From Rahnella rivi (GTDB lineage Bacteria; Pseudomonadota; Gammaproteobacteria; Enterobacterales; Enterobacteriaceae), in the NCBI RefSeq assembly GCF_019049655.1, contig NZ_JAFMOX010000054.1:1-64000 (forward strand): a stretch of DNA of 64,000 nt, written 5' to 3'. Shown here one piece after another: positions 55,460-64,000 of the stretch. The notes below the pieces were generated by a model that saw nothing but the letters and a program-made list of their open reading frames with translations, was not told the origin of the DNA and made no database searches. Within the stretch, counting starts at the first letter, position 1; the number at the start of each line of letters is the position of its first letter. The position numbers and the translations under genes are program-made.

Positions 55460-56943
55460 TGACCGATATGCCACTGCGTCCCGTTTCCCCGCCTGACAGT
55501 GATCGCCTGCAAAGCGAGGCGTCGCTTGATGCACTTTGTCAGCGTTATAAAGCGGTGATACTGCACCGCGACGATCAAACCTTGCGCGTCGCCTGCCATG
55601 AGGCGGAACCCGATGCCGAGACGTTAGGCAATGTTTTGCGTTTTGCCAGCGGACTGAAAGTTCAGCTGGAGCGCTGGCCGCAGGCAAGGCTGGAACAAAT
55701 GATGGAAAAAGACGGCGCGGAATCACCACAAGAAGCAGGGAATGGGGATTCTAAAAGGCCAGAAGCCAACGAACTGAATGACCAGAGTGACGCGCCGGTG
55801 ATTAATGTTCTTAATCAGATCCTGAGACAAGCGATTACCCGCCGGGCATCGGATGTTCATTTCGAACCTTATGAAAACTGCTTCCGTGTCCGTGTACGCA
55901 TTGACGGCGTGTTGCAGGAGATCCCCGGCCCTGAATTTTCGATGGCGGCCAGCGTCTGTGCAAGGCTCAAAATCATGGGACAACTGAACGTCGCTGAACG
56001 TCGTTTACCACAGGACGGACAGCTGTCGGTGGTGCTGCAAAATCAGCGCTACTCGATGCGCGTTTCCTCTTTGCCGACGCTGCATGGCGAGAAAATCGTG
56101 CTGCGTATTCTGCACATGACCCAGCAAGATCTGGCGATGTCGCAGCTGGGACTCACCCTGAGAGATCTGGGATATTTCAAGGCGGCACTGAAACATCCGC
56201 AGGGGCTGATTCTGGTCACCGGCCCGACCGGCAGTGGCAAGACCGTGACGCTCTACAGCGGCTTGCGTGAACTGAATGCCATCTCACGCAATATTTGCAG
56301 CGTGGAAGATCCGATCGAAATTCCCGTCAGCGGTATTAATCAAACGCAGATTAACAGCAAAACAGATCTCAGCTTTGCCAGTGTTTTACGGGCGTTACTG
56401 CGTCAGGATCCTGATGTCATCATGGTCGGTGAGATCCGTGATAAAGAAACGGCTGAGATCGCGGTAAAAGCAGCGCAAACCGGTCACCTGGTGCTTTCAA
56501 CGCTGCACACCAATTCTACCTGCGAAACCCTGACCCGCCTGCGTCAGATGGGCATCGAAGGCTTTCACATTGCCGCCAGTTTGCGGCTGGTGATTGCCCA
56601 ACGGCTGGTGCGAAAACTCTGTCCGCATTGCCGTAAGGCGCACATGTCATTTGTCGGGAATGGCGAAAACGGACAAGGAAGACAAGTACCGCTCTGGCAG
56701 GCAGCCGGATGTCATCAGTGTTTTTCAGGCTATTACGGACGGACAGGTATTTATGAAACGCTGAACATCACGCCCCGTTTACAACAGGCGCTGGTTGCAG
56801 AAGCCACCGTGAACGAACTTATCAAAATCGCCCGCGAGCAGGGGCAGATCACCTTACAGGAAGCCGGGATGCTGCTGGTGGAACAAGGTATTACCTCGCT
56901 TGAGGAACTCTATCGCGTCACCGGCGAGGGAACCGGTGCATGA
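55456..56943 (+). CDS. hofB: Type IV pilus assembly ATPase (HofB / GspE-PilB family)
   Basis: The 495-residue traffic ATPase powers pilin polymerisation at the inner membrane. It has an N-terminal GspE-N-like region, then ASDVHFEPYENCFRVRVRIDG, Walker A GPTGSGKT, the Asp box (SVEDPIEIPVSGINQTQIN), Walker B region VIMVGEIRDKETAEIA and His box GHLVLSTLHTN. A Zn-like C-x2-C pair (KLCPHCRKAH) and a second CHQC occur near the end. It is somewhat longer than E. coli HofB and overlaps both neighbours. Confidence 0.93.
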   Translation: MMTDMPLRPVSPPDSDRLQSEASLDALCQRYKAVILHRDDQTLRVACHEAEPDAETLGNVLRFASGLKVQLERWPQARLEQMMEKDGAESPQEAGNGDSKRPEANELNDQSDAPVINVLNQILRQAITRRASDVHFEPYENCFRVRVRIDGVLQEIPGPEFSMAASVCARLKIMGQLNVAERRLPQDGQLSVVLQNQRYSMRVSSLPTLHGEKIVLRILHMTQQDLAMSQLGLTLRDLGYFKAALKHPQGLILVTGPTGSGKTVTLYSGLRELNAISRNICSVEDPIEIPVSGINQTQINSKTDLSFASVLRALLRQDPDVIMVGEIRDKETAEIAVKAAQTGHLVLSTLHTNSTCETLTRLRQMGIEGFHIAASLRLVIAQRLVRKLCPHCRKAHMSFVGNGENGQGRQVPLWQAAGCHQCFSGYYGRTGIYETLNITPRLQQALVAEATVNELIKIAREQGQITLQEAGMLLVEQGITSLEELYRVTGEGTGA

Positions 56944-58160
56944 GTGATTTGTCAGTGCTTCATCAAACGTGGAAGCTCTATCACTGGCAGGCTATCGATA
57001 GCCAGGGAAGTATCCAGGATGGCGACAGCATTGAGGTCAGTAAAGAGGGCATTTACCAGCAGCTTTTCGCTGCTGGTTTGCAGCCGCTAAAGATTCACAT
57101 GAAGCAGAGCCTGCACCGGCGTTTCTGGAAGAATCAGGAGCGGGTATCGATAATCAGGCAGCTCGCTACATTGTTGCAGGCGGGGCTGCCGCTGGTTAAC
57201 AGCCTTACGCTGCTGGCCGGTGAACATCCGAAACCAGCATGGCAGTGCGTCCTGCACAATATCGCCAAAGGGGTACGCGAAGGTAAACCTTTATCGGAAA
57301 TGCTCAATGCGTATCCGGACGTCTTCCCGGATATCTACCGGCAGATAATCTCCATTGGTGAGCTCACAGGACAACTGGATCAGTGTTGTTTACAACTGGC
57401 AGCCCAGCAGGAGCAGCAAGCGGAACTGAAGGCGAAGGTGAAAAAAGCATTGCGCTATCCGCTGATTGTCAGCGTTATCGCCACCCTGGTGACGCTGCTG
57501 ATGCTGACGATGGTTCTGCCAGAGTTTGCCAAAATCTACGCATCCTTCGATGCGCAGTTACCCTGGTTTACCCGCATGCTGGTAGCCACCTCTGAGGTTT
57601 TGATTGGAACTGGCCCGTGGCTGGCAGGTATTTTATCCCTTTGCTGTTTTGCTTATCTGCGCAAATTGCATCCGCAAAAAAGGTGGAAACTGAGGGAACA
57701 AAAGCTGCTGCTCACGCTGCCGTTAACATCACGGCTGGTCACCGACAGCTGCCTGAGCCAGATATTTCAGACTCTGGCGATGACGCAGCAGGCGGGTATG
57801 ACATTGATTGCAGGGCTGGCAGCCGCATCGGCCTCAATGTCTAACCTGCATTTTCAGACCGCACTCGGTCAGATCCGTGAGCAGATTATGCAGGGTGTGC
57901 CCTTACACAAAGCTTTTGTACAGTCGCCGCTGTTTCCATCGCTGTGCCAGCAACTAATCAAAATAGGTGAGGAGTCAGGATCGCTGGATGAGTTACTGCT
58001 AAAACTGGCGCATCTGCATAATGAAAAAGCAAATTCGCTGGCAGACACCTTGTCACAAACGATTGAACCGGTACTTATGGCAGTAATGGGCGTGATTGTT
58101 GGCGGATTAGTGATAGCGATGTATCTGCCGATATTCCAGCTGGGCTCGGTGATGGGCTGA
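56940..58160 (+). CDS. hofC: Type IV pilus inner-membrane platform protein (HofC / PilC family)
   Basis: The 406-residue GspF/PilC-family protein has two T2SSF repeats: QLATLLQAGLPLVNSLTLLA and IFQTLAMTQQAGMTLIAGLA. Each carries the GELTGQLD / GEESGSLDELL motif and membrane helices (~172-195, 222-242 and the C-terminal PVLMAVMGVIVGGLVIAMYLP). It recruits HofB and anchors pilus assembly. The ATGA overlap with hofB couples them. It ends the operon and converges on guaC. Confidence 0.93.
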   Translation: MSDLSVLHQTWKLYHWQAIDSQGSIQDGDSIEVSKEGIYQQLFAAGLQPLKIHMKQSLHRRFWKNQERVSIIRQLATLLQAGLPLVNSLTLLAGEHPKPAWQCVLHNIAKGVREGKPLSEMLNAYPDVFPDIYRQIISIGELTGQLDQCCLQLAAQQEQQAELKAKVKKALRYPLIVSVIATLVTLLMLTMVLPEFAKIYASFDAQLPWFTRMLVATSEVLIGTGPWLAGILSLCCFAYLRKLHPQKRWKLREQKLLLTLPLTSRLVTDSCLSQIFQTLAMTQQAGMTLIAGLAAASASMSNLHFQTALGQIREQIMQGVPLHKAFVQSPLFPSLCQQLIKIGEESGSLDELLLKLAHLHNEKANSLADTLSQTIEPVLMAVMGVIVGGLVIAMYLPIFQLGSVMG

Positions 58161-58191
58161 GGATGGCAATGTTGAATCTGTGCATAAACAG

Positions 58192-58221
58192 AAAACGGCG
58201 AAAATTATTTCGCCGTTATTT
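58192..58221. terminator. Bidirectional terminator between hofC and guaC
   Basis: AACGGCGAAA-ATTA-TTTCGCCGTT perfect 10-base stem, with A run on the left and T-rich sequence on the right. Confidence 0.85.
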
Positions 58222-58239
58222 AGCCTGAATGACGATGGG

Positions 58240-59283
58240 TTATTTGCCGCCGAACAACCGGTTTTCCTGCTCCGCAACGCGGATAAAGGTAGTGCGTTTC
58301 GTCAGCTCTTTCAGGCGGTCGGCGCCCACATAGGTGCAGGCTGAACGCAAGCCGCCGAGAATATCGCGGACAGTGTTTTCTACCGGACCACGAAGGGGTA
58401 ATTTCACCGTTTTGCCTTCTGCGGCGCGATATTCCGCGACGCCGCCCACGTGGCGTTTCATCGCTGATTCAGAACTCATGCCGTAAAACAGCATGAATTT
58501 TTCGCCATTTTCTTCAACCACTGAACCTTCACATTCTTCGTGCGCAGCCAGCATACCGCCGAGCATAACGAAATCGGCACCGCCGCCGAAGGCTTTGGCT
58601 ACGTCACCCGGAACAGCACAGCCACCATCGCTGACGATCTGTCCGCCTAAACCATGGGCTGCATCAGCACATTCAATCACGGCAGAAAGTTGCGGATAAC
58701 CTACACCGGTTTTGACGCGGGTGGTACAAACGGAACCCGGACCGATGCCAACTTTAACGATGTCTGCGCCAGAGAGGATCAATTCTTCCACCATTTCACC
58801 GGTGACAACATTACCTGCACAGATCACTTTATCCGGGCAAGCTTCACGCACACGCCGCAGGAAATCCACAAAGTGTTCTGAATAGCCGTTAGCAACATCA
58901 AGACACACAAACTTCAGCAGAGGCGACATCGCGAGAATTTGCAGGGTTTTGACGAAATCAGCTTCTGACGTTCCGGTTGAAACCATCACATTGCGCAGTA
59001 CTGATTCATCAGCAGAGGAGATGAAAGCTTGCCATTGCTCTACGGTGTAATGCTTATGGACTGCGGTCAGCATCCCGAATGATGCCAGCACAGTCGCCAT
59101 ACGGAATGTACCAACGGTATCCATATTGGCGGCAATAATTGGCGTGCCAGACCAGCTGATAGCAGAGTGTTTAAATGTGAAGGTGCGCTCCAGCTCTACT
59201 TCGGAACGGCTTTTGAGGGTGGAACGTTTCGGGCGGATAAGTACGTCTTTAAAACCTAACTTCAAATCTTCTTCAATGCGCAT
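58240..59283 (-). CDS. guaC: GMP reductase
   Basis: GuaC reduces GMP to IMP with NADPH. The 347-residue IMPDH-family TIM barrel equals the E. coli length. It shows [56 protein letters not shown] with the catalytic Cys, and [26 protein letters not shown]. Confidence 0.96.
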   Translation of the reverse strand: MRIEEDLKLGFKDVLIRPKRSTLKSRSEVELERTFTFKHSAISWSGTPIIAANMDTVGTFRMATVLASFGMLTAVHKHYTVEQWQAFISSADESVLRNVMVSTGTSEADFVKTLQILAMSPLLKFVCLDVANGYSEHFVDFLRRVREACPDKVICAGNVVTGEMVEELILSGADIVKVGIGPGSVCTTRVKTGVGYPQLSAVIECADAAHGLGGQIVSDGGCAVPGDVAKAFGGGADFVMLGGMLAAHEECEGSVVEENGEKFMLFYGMSSESAMKRHVGGVAEYRAAEGKTVKLPLRGPVENTVRDILGGLRSACTYVGADRLKELTKRTTFIRVAEQENRLFGGK

Positions 59284-59525
59284 GACGGGTTTGTCCTGGT
59301 TTGGCGACGGGTCGCTAGGGTGGCAGCAGAAAATTAGACACCCTTTCCAGTGGTTTTATCATACACAGGAAAATGACAACGGCAAGATGGCTTTTACAGC
59401 GCACATCACAGACTTTTGATTGTGTAGCTGATTAATTTTTCCAGTCCAAAACCAATACGAGAGCGGCTTGCACTTACTCATAATCTCTTTATCATTTACC
59501 CAACTAATTCTATCAGAGCATCAGC

Positions 59526-60137
59526 ATGGCCTATATCGTTGCATTGACCGGAGGCATAGGAAGCGGAAAAAGTACCGTAGCCGAAAGCTTTGCCCGCCGC
59601 GGGGTGAGCATTGTCGATGCTGATATCATTGCACGTCAGGTTGTGGCTCCCGGTGAACCGGCGCTGGATGAACTGAGCAAACACTTTGGTAAAGATATTA
59701 TTCTTGATGATGGTTCGTTAAATCGAGCCGCTTTGAGAGAATGCATTTTCAGTCATCCGGCTGAAAAAGCCTGGGTGAATCAACTGCTCCATCCCGTTAT
59801 TCATGCGCGTACTCAGCAGTTTATAAGGCAGGCTGAAACGGCTTACGTGCTGTGGGTGGTGCCGTTACTGGTTGAAAATGGGTTACAGGCGCAGGCAAAT
59901 CGCGTTTTAGTTGTAGACGTTGATCCACAAACCCAGCTTGTGCGCACAATGCAGCGCGATGGCATCAGCCGTCAGCAGGCTGAAAGTATTATTGCTGCGC
60001 AGGTGAGCCGTGAAAAACGACTGGCCTGCGCGGATGACATTATTGATAACAGCGGCGATCCTGAAACGATTGAATCGCGTGTTGCCCAATTACATAGCCG
60101 CTATTTAACATTTGCGGCATCAGTATCCCCTGAATAA
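59526..60137 (+). CDS. coaE: Dephospho-CoA kinase
   Basis: CoaE performs the last step of coenzyme A synthesis. The 203-residue P-loop protein has Walker [23 protein letters not shown], the LHPVIHART CoA-domain motif and VVPLLVENG. It begins a three-gene unit with zapD and yacG, as in E. coli. Confidence 0.96.
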   Translation: MAYIVALTGGIGSGKSTVAESFARRGVSIVDADIIARQVVAPGEPALDELSKHFGKDIILDDGSLNRAALRECIFSHPAEKAWVNQLLHPVIHARTQQFIRQAETAYVLWVVPLLVENGLQAQANRVLVVDVDPQTQLVRTMQRDGISRQQAESIIAAQVSREKRLACADDIIDNSGDPETIESRVAQLHSRYLTFAASVSPE

Positions 60138-60181
60138 TTCATCAGAATATCAAGGGGAAAACAGACAGGATATTGCCAAGC

Positions 60182-60934
60182 ATGAGTGAAGCAGCAGCCA
60201 CCGTTCTTTTTGAACATCCTCTAAATGAAAAAATGCGTACCTGGCTACGCATTGAGTTTTTGTTACAGCAACTGCATGCCAATGCGCAAGTTACTGATAT
60301 TTCTTCTGCGTTGCTGTTTTTCCGCACTGCATCCGATCTGCTGGATGTTTTAGAGCGCGGGGAAGTACGTACGGATTTGCTGAAAGAGCTGGAAAGACAG
60401 CAACAGAAACTCTCCCAGTGGCAGGATGTCCCTGGCGTAGATATATCTCGCATTGAAGGAATTCGGGCAGAGCTAAAGCAGTGCGCAGGCATCCTGATGA
60501 AAGCCCCCAGAATTGGTCAGGCATTGAAAGAAGACCGGATGATCGCGCTGGTTCGTCAACGCCTGAGTATTCCTGGCGGTTGCTGCAGCTTTGATTTACC
60601 GACGCTGCATATCTGGCTGCATTTGGCGCAATCTCAGAGGGATGGCGAAGTTCAAAACTGGCTGGAAACTCTGGCTCCGTTAAATAACTCGCTCACAATG
60701 GTGCTGGATTTAATCCGTCAGTCAGGCGTATTTCGCAATCAAATCAGCCTTAACGGCTTTTTCCAGGACAATGCGGAAGGCGCAGATCTGTTACGATTAC
60801 GTCTGTCGATGGAAAATCTGCTTTACCCGCAAGTGTCCGGGCACAAAACCCGTTATGCCATTCGCTTTTTACCCCTCGACAGCGAACATGGTGTGGTTCC
60901 CGCGCGACTGAATTTTGATCTTGCCTGCTGCTAG
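60182..60934 (+). CDS. zapD: Cell division protein ZapD
   Basis: ZapD crosslinks and bundles FtsZ filaments at the division ring. The 250-residue helical protein follows E. coli ZapD (YacF): [74 protein letters not shown] and the DLACC-like C-terminus. ATG 60182 is preferred over the TTG at 60173, which is too close to AGGA. Confidence 0.95.
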   Translation: MSEAAATVLFEHPLNEKMRTWLRIEFLLQQLHANAQVTDISSALLFFRTASDLLDVLERGEVRTDLLKELERQQQKLSQWQDVPGVDISRIEGIRAELKQCAGILMKAPRIGQALKEDRMIALVRQRLSIPGGCCSFDLPTLHIWLHLAQSQRDGEVQNWLETLAPLNNSLTMVLDLIRQSGVFRNQISLNGFFQDNAEGADLLRLRLSMENLLYPQVSGHKTRYAIRFLPLDSEHGVVPARLNFDLACC

Positions 60935-60943
60935 GAGTTGCAA

Positions 60944-61141
60944 ATGGATCCCGAAATTATTGAAGTAAATTGCCCGACCTGTGGCAAAACAGTGGTCTGG
61001 GGCGAACAAAGCCCTTACCGCCCATTTTGTTGTAAACGCTGCCAGTTGATCGATCTCGGCGAATGGGCCGATGAAGAGAAACGTATTCCCAGCAAAGGGG
61101 ATATCAACGATCTGGATGAGTGGAGCGAAGAAGAGATTTAA
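60944..61141 (+). CDS. yacG: YacG, zinc-binding DNA gyrase inhibitor
   Basis: The 65-residue protein has a C4 zinc finger ([22 protein letters not shown]) followed by an acidic tail ([10 protein letters not shown]), like E. coli YacG, which binds GyrB and blocks DNA binding. ATG 60944 follows AGGAG, which overlaps the zapD stop. Confidence 0.95.
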   Translation: MDPEIIEVNCPTCGKTVVWGEQSPYRPFCCKRCQLIDLGEWADEEKRIPSKGDINDLDEWSEEEI

Positions 61142-61174
61142 CGCAGCAAACAAGCGTAGAAAGGAATGACACAG

Positions 61175-61197
61175 AAAGGGGCTTCAGCCCCTTTTTT
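61175..61197 (+). terminator. Terminator of the coaE-zapD-yacG operon
   Basis: AAAGGGGCT-TC-AGCCCCTTT stem followed by T residues. Confidence 0.92.
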
Positions 61198-61212
61198 GCG
61201 AGAGGTATAACA

Positions 61213-61614
61213 TTATAACTGGTTATTTTTCAGTGCCTTGACTATCTCTTCGTTCGCTGGTGGAAATTCAGTTTCATCCAACTCAGACTGTGCAACCCAG
61301 CGCTTAGGCTGCCCTTCTTTGCCGTAAGGTTCGCCCTGCCAGCTTTGTACCAAAAAGAAATGCAAAGTGATAATGCGATCGGAGAAGCGATGCTCTAACG
61401 TTTTCAGCAACACTGGAGATGTTGCATTTATCCCCACTTCTTCCTGTAACTCACGAATGACGGCCTGTTCCGGCGACTCACCCGCTTCTATCTTACCGCC
61501 GGGAAACTCCCAACATCCGGCCATGTGTGATGAGGCATCACGCTGGGTGATAAAAATTTCTTTCTGCTCATTGCGGATGATGCCGACTGAGATATTCAGT
61601 TGCTTAATCGTCAC
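61213..61614 (-). CDS. mutT: 8-oxo-dGTP diphosphatase MutT
   Basis: MutT removes oxidised dGTP from the nucleotide pool and so prevents A:T to C:G changes. The 133-residue Nudix protein contains the full box GGKIEAGESPEQAVIRELQEEVGI (G-x5-E-x7-REUxEExGU). A GTG start at 61614 (MTIKQLNISVG) is chosen because it matches the family N-terminus and has AGGTGAG upstream. A 32-residue extension in the same frame lacks family support and overlaps the secA terminator. It follows secA, as in E. coli. Confidence 0.94.
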   Translation of the reverse strand: MTIKQLNISVGIIRNEQKEIFITQRDASSHMAGCWEFPGGKIEAGESPEQAVIRELQEEVGINATSPVLLKTLEHRFSDRIITLHFFLVQSWQGEPYGKEGQPKRWVAQSELDETEFPPANEEIVKALKNNQL

Positions 61615-61676
61615 AGTTCTCACCTTTCTCCTGACCAAGAATCCTGTACTGAAACCGTACTTTTTAAGACAAAAAT

Positions 61677-61700
61677 AAAGGCGGTGATTAGCCGCCTTTA
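61677..61700 (-). terminator. Terminator-like hairpin between secA and mutT
   Basis: On the minus strand AAAGGCGG pairs with CCGCCTTT around a 7-base loop and is followed by TATTTTTG. It lies about 30 bases after secA and upstream of mutT, so mutT may depend on read-through or its own promoter. Confidence 0.8.
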
Positions 61701-61729
61701 AGATTAACACGATGACTTAGCCTGAGATC

Positions 61730-64000
61730 TTACTTTTGCAGGCTGCCATGGCATTGTTTGTATTTCTTGCCGGAACCGCATGGGCAGAGATCGTTACGAC
61801 CTACTTTGCGTTCGCCAGAAGAAGCAAGACGCGCGGCTTCGGCCACTTCGATTTCCTGCTGATCCTGATGGCTCAGCTGTTGCTGACGCGCCAGACGTTC
61901 AGCTTCTTCACGACGCTGAATCTCCATCGCTTCTACTTCTTCAGGCATACGTACCTGTACTTTGCTGAGTACGCTGACCACTTCGTATTTCAGCGATTCC
62001 AGCATAGAAGCAAACATGGCGAAGGATTCACGTTTGTACTCCTGCTTCGGATCTTTCTGCGCATAGCCACGTAAGTGAATACCCTGACGCAGGTAATCCA
62101 TTGCGGCCAGATGCTCTTTCCACAGGGAGTCAAGGGTTTGCAGCATCACGCCTTTTTCGAAGTTGCGCATCATTTCAGCGCCAACGACTTCTTCTTTACG
62201 GGCGTAAGATTCTTTCGCGATTTCCATGATACGGTCGCGCAGTGTTTCTTCATGCAGTTCTGGCTCTTTATCCAGCCACTCCGAAATCGGCATTTCCAGC
62301 TCGAAATCGGTTTTCAGACGCTGTTCCAGACCTTCAACATCCCACATTTCTTCCAGAGACTGTGGCGGAATGTAGCTGTCGATAGTGCTTTTGAACACGT
62401 CTTCACGAATGCTGGCGATGGTTTCGCTCACGTCGGACACGTCCAGCAGTTCGTTACGCTGGCTGTAGATCGCACGACGCTGGTCGCTTGCCACATCATC
62501 ATATTCCAGCAATTGCTTACGAATATCGAAGTTGCGGCTTTCTACTTTACGCTGCGCATTAGCAATCGCTTTGGTCACCCAAGGATGCTCAATGGCTTCG
62601 CCTGGTTTCATCCCCAGTTTACGCATCATGCCAGTTACACGGTCAGACGCGAAGATACGCATCAGAGCATCTTCCATGGACAGATAGAAGCGTGATGAAC
62701 CCGCATCACCCTGACGACCCGCACGGCCACGCAGCTGGTTATCGATACGGCGTGATTCATGACGCTCGGTACCAATGATGTGTAAACCACCGGAAGCCAG
62801 CACGGCATCGTGACGAATCTGCCATGCTGCTTTAATTTCTGCGATTTTCTCGTCTGTCGCTTCTTCGCCGAGATTCTCAACTTCAACCTGCCAGCTGCCG
62901 CCCAATACGATATCCGTACCACGACCGGCCATGTTGGTGGCGATCGTTACCGCACTTGGCTGGCCCGCCTGGGAAACAATGTCCGCTTCTTTAGCGTGGA
63001 ATTTCGCGTTCAGTACGCTGTGTGCGATACCGGCTTTGGTCAGCTCATTTGAGACAACTTCTGATTTCTCAATTGAGATAGTCCCCACCAATACCGGCTG
63101 GCCATTCGCGGTGCAATTGCGAATGTCTTCAATGATTGCGCCAATTTTTTCCATTTCTGTCATGTAGACCAGATCGGCCATGTCTTTACGCACCATCGGG
63201 CGGTTAGTTGGCACAACAATGGTATCGAGTTTATAAATGGAACTGAATTCGAATGCTTCGGTGTCCGCAGTACCGGTCATACCGGCCAGTTTTTCGTACA
63301 GACGGAAGTAGTTCTGGAAGGTAATGGAAGCCAGCGTCTGGTTTTCGTTTTGGATATCAACGCCTTCTTTCGCTTCAACCGCCTGATGCAGACCATCTGA
63401 CCAACGACGGCCCTGCATGGTACGGCCAGTGTGTTCGTCGACGATGATAACTTCACCGTCTTTCACAATGTAATCCACATCGCGGGTAAACAGCACGTGT
63501 GCACGCAGCGCGGCGGTCACGTGGTGCATCAGCATGATGTTAGTCGGGGAATAGAGGGATTCGCCCTCTTCCATGATACCCGCTTCCATCAGCAGTTCTT
63601 CGATCAGAATCAGACCGCGCTCAGTCAGGTGAACCTGACGCGCTTTTTCATCCACTGAGAAGTGGCCTTCGCCCTGGAAGGAATCGGAGTCTTCTTTTTC
63701 CTGACGGATCAGTTTTGGAATCAGCTTATCAACGCGGGTGTACATTTCTGAGCTGTCTTCGGCCGGGCCGGAGATGATCAGCGGAGTACGCGCTTCATCG
63801 ATCAAGATGGAGTCAACCTCATCCACCAGCGCATAGTGCAGCTTACGCTGAACACGTTCTTCAGGGCTGAACGCCATGTTGTCACGCAGGTAGTCAAAAC
63901 CGTATTCGTTGTTGGTACCGTAGGTGATATCTGCAGCATAAGCCGCACGCTTAGCCGGAGAAGGCATACCCGGTAAGTTAATACCGATGCTCAGACCCAG
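61730..64000 (-). CDS. secA: Preprotein translocase ATPase SecA (5' part outside window)
   Basis: The frame is open to the right edge, with codons reading [12 protein letters not shown] before the internal Met at 63967. About 756 of the usual ~900 residues are visible. They include [20 protein letters not shown] (Walker B/DEAD-like), the preprotein crosslinking region, [30 protein letters not shown] (motif VI), the helical scaffold/wing domains and the C-terminal zinc SEC-C motif [17 protein letters not shown] that binds SecB. SecA drives export through SecYEG. Missing are the N-terminal Walker A and the secM leader. Confidence 0.97.
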   Translation of the reverse strand: MGLSIGINLPGMPSPAKRAAYAADITYGTNNEYGFDYLRDNMAFSPEERVQRKLHYALVDEVDSILIDEARTPLIISGPAEDSSEMYTRVDKLIPKLIRQEKEDSDSFQGEGHFSVDEKARQVHLTERGLILIEELLMEAGIMEEGESLYSPTNIMLMHHVTAALRAHVLFTRDVDYIVKDGEVIIVDEHTGRTMQGRRWSDGLHQAVEAKEGVDIQNENQTLASITFQNYFRLYEKLAGMTGTADTEAFEFSSIYKLDTIVVPTNRPMVRKDMADLVYMTEMEKIGAIIEDIRNCTANGQPVLVGTISIEKSEVVSNELTKAGIAHSVLNAKFHAKEADIVSQAGQPSAVTIATNMAGRGTDIVLGGSWQVEVENLGEEATDEKIAEIKAAWQIRHDAVLASGGLHIIGTERHESRRIDNQLRGRAGRQGDAGSSRFYLSMEDALMRIFASDRVTGMMRKLGMKPGEAIEHPWVTKAIANAQRKVESRNFDIRKQLLEYDDVASDQRRAIYSQRNELLDVSDVSETIASIREDVFKSTIDSYIPPQSLEEMWDVEGLEQRLKTDFELEMPISEWLDKEPELHEETLRDRIMEIAKESYARKEEVVGAEMMRNFEKGVMLQTLDSLWKEHLAAMDYLRQGIHLRGYAQKDPKQEYKRESFAMFASMLESLKYEVVSVLSKVQVRMPEEVEAMEIQRREEAERLARQQQLSHQDQQEIEVAEAARLASSGERKVGRNDLCPCGSGKKYKQCHGSLQK

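Overview
The window comes from a member of the Enterobacterales, most likely a Yersiniaceae relative such as Rahnella or Serratia. Its right side follows the order of the Escherichia coli 2-3 minute region (hpt, cueO, yacC-speE-speD, yacL, acnB, lpd, aceF-aceE-pdhR, aroP, ampE-ampD, nadC, ppdD-hofB-hofC, guaC, coaE-zapD-yacG, mutT, secA), with protein lengths close to the E. coli ones. The genus is an inference. No integrase, tRNA, rRNA or CRISPR array is visible.

Bases 1-6330 form a visibly A+T-rich accessory block: a pentapeptide-repeat/two-helix membrane protein overlapping a small nucleotidyltransferase, an AIPR-family (abortive infection) protein, and a protein with an R-x4-H HEPN ribonuclease motif. 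The last lies beside the broken 3' part of a P2-type phage portal gene, so it sits where P2-like phages carry cargo such as tin and old. All three modules look like candidate phage-defence or toxin systems. Next (6914-9217, minus strand) is a type VI secretion cargo island: hcp followed by two DUF2778 (Tlde1-type) effectors, each overlapping a different kind of putative immunity gene. The gap between the two pairs holds the scar of a second hcp. A large classical autotransporter follows (9917-12505).

From 13 kb the core backbone begins: purine salvage (hpt), copper-stress oxidase cueO with a recognisable CueR-type promoter, and spermidine synthesis (speE-speD). Between speD and yacL lies an inserted catabolic cluster (18.1-28.6 kb). 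It has a DeoR regulator, a PdxA2-like dehydrogenase and a DUF1537 kinase on one strand. Divergently it has an iron alcohol dehydrogenase, a DapA/NanA-like aldolase, a sodium:solute symporter, a sialidase-like propeller, a YhcH/NanQ-like anomerase, an SDR and an outer-membrane barrel. The gene set fits uptake and breakdown of a 3-deoxy-2-ulosonic acid. A seven-carbon diacid such as pectic Dha would give pyruvate plus D-threonate, which is the type of substrate the kinase/dehydrogenase pair uses. This pathway is a hypothesis. A yddG-like exporter follows.

A 2318-residue inverse autotransporter (invasin/intimin type) with a three-domain periodic Ig array is inserted between yacL and acnB. After acnB comes the pyruvate dehydrogenase region (pdhR-aceE-aceF, lpd), with a perfect PdhR box upstream of pdhR and paired TyrR boxes upstream of divergent aroP. 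A GPH sugar permease plus GH43 glycosidase is inserted between aroP and ampE. The window ends with the type IV pilus genes ppdD-hofB-hofC, then guaC, coaE-zapD-yacG, mutT and the 3' part of secA, which is cut by the window edge.
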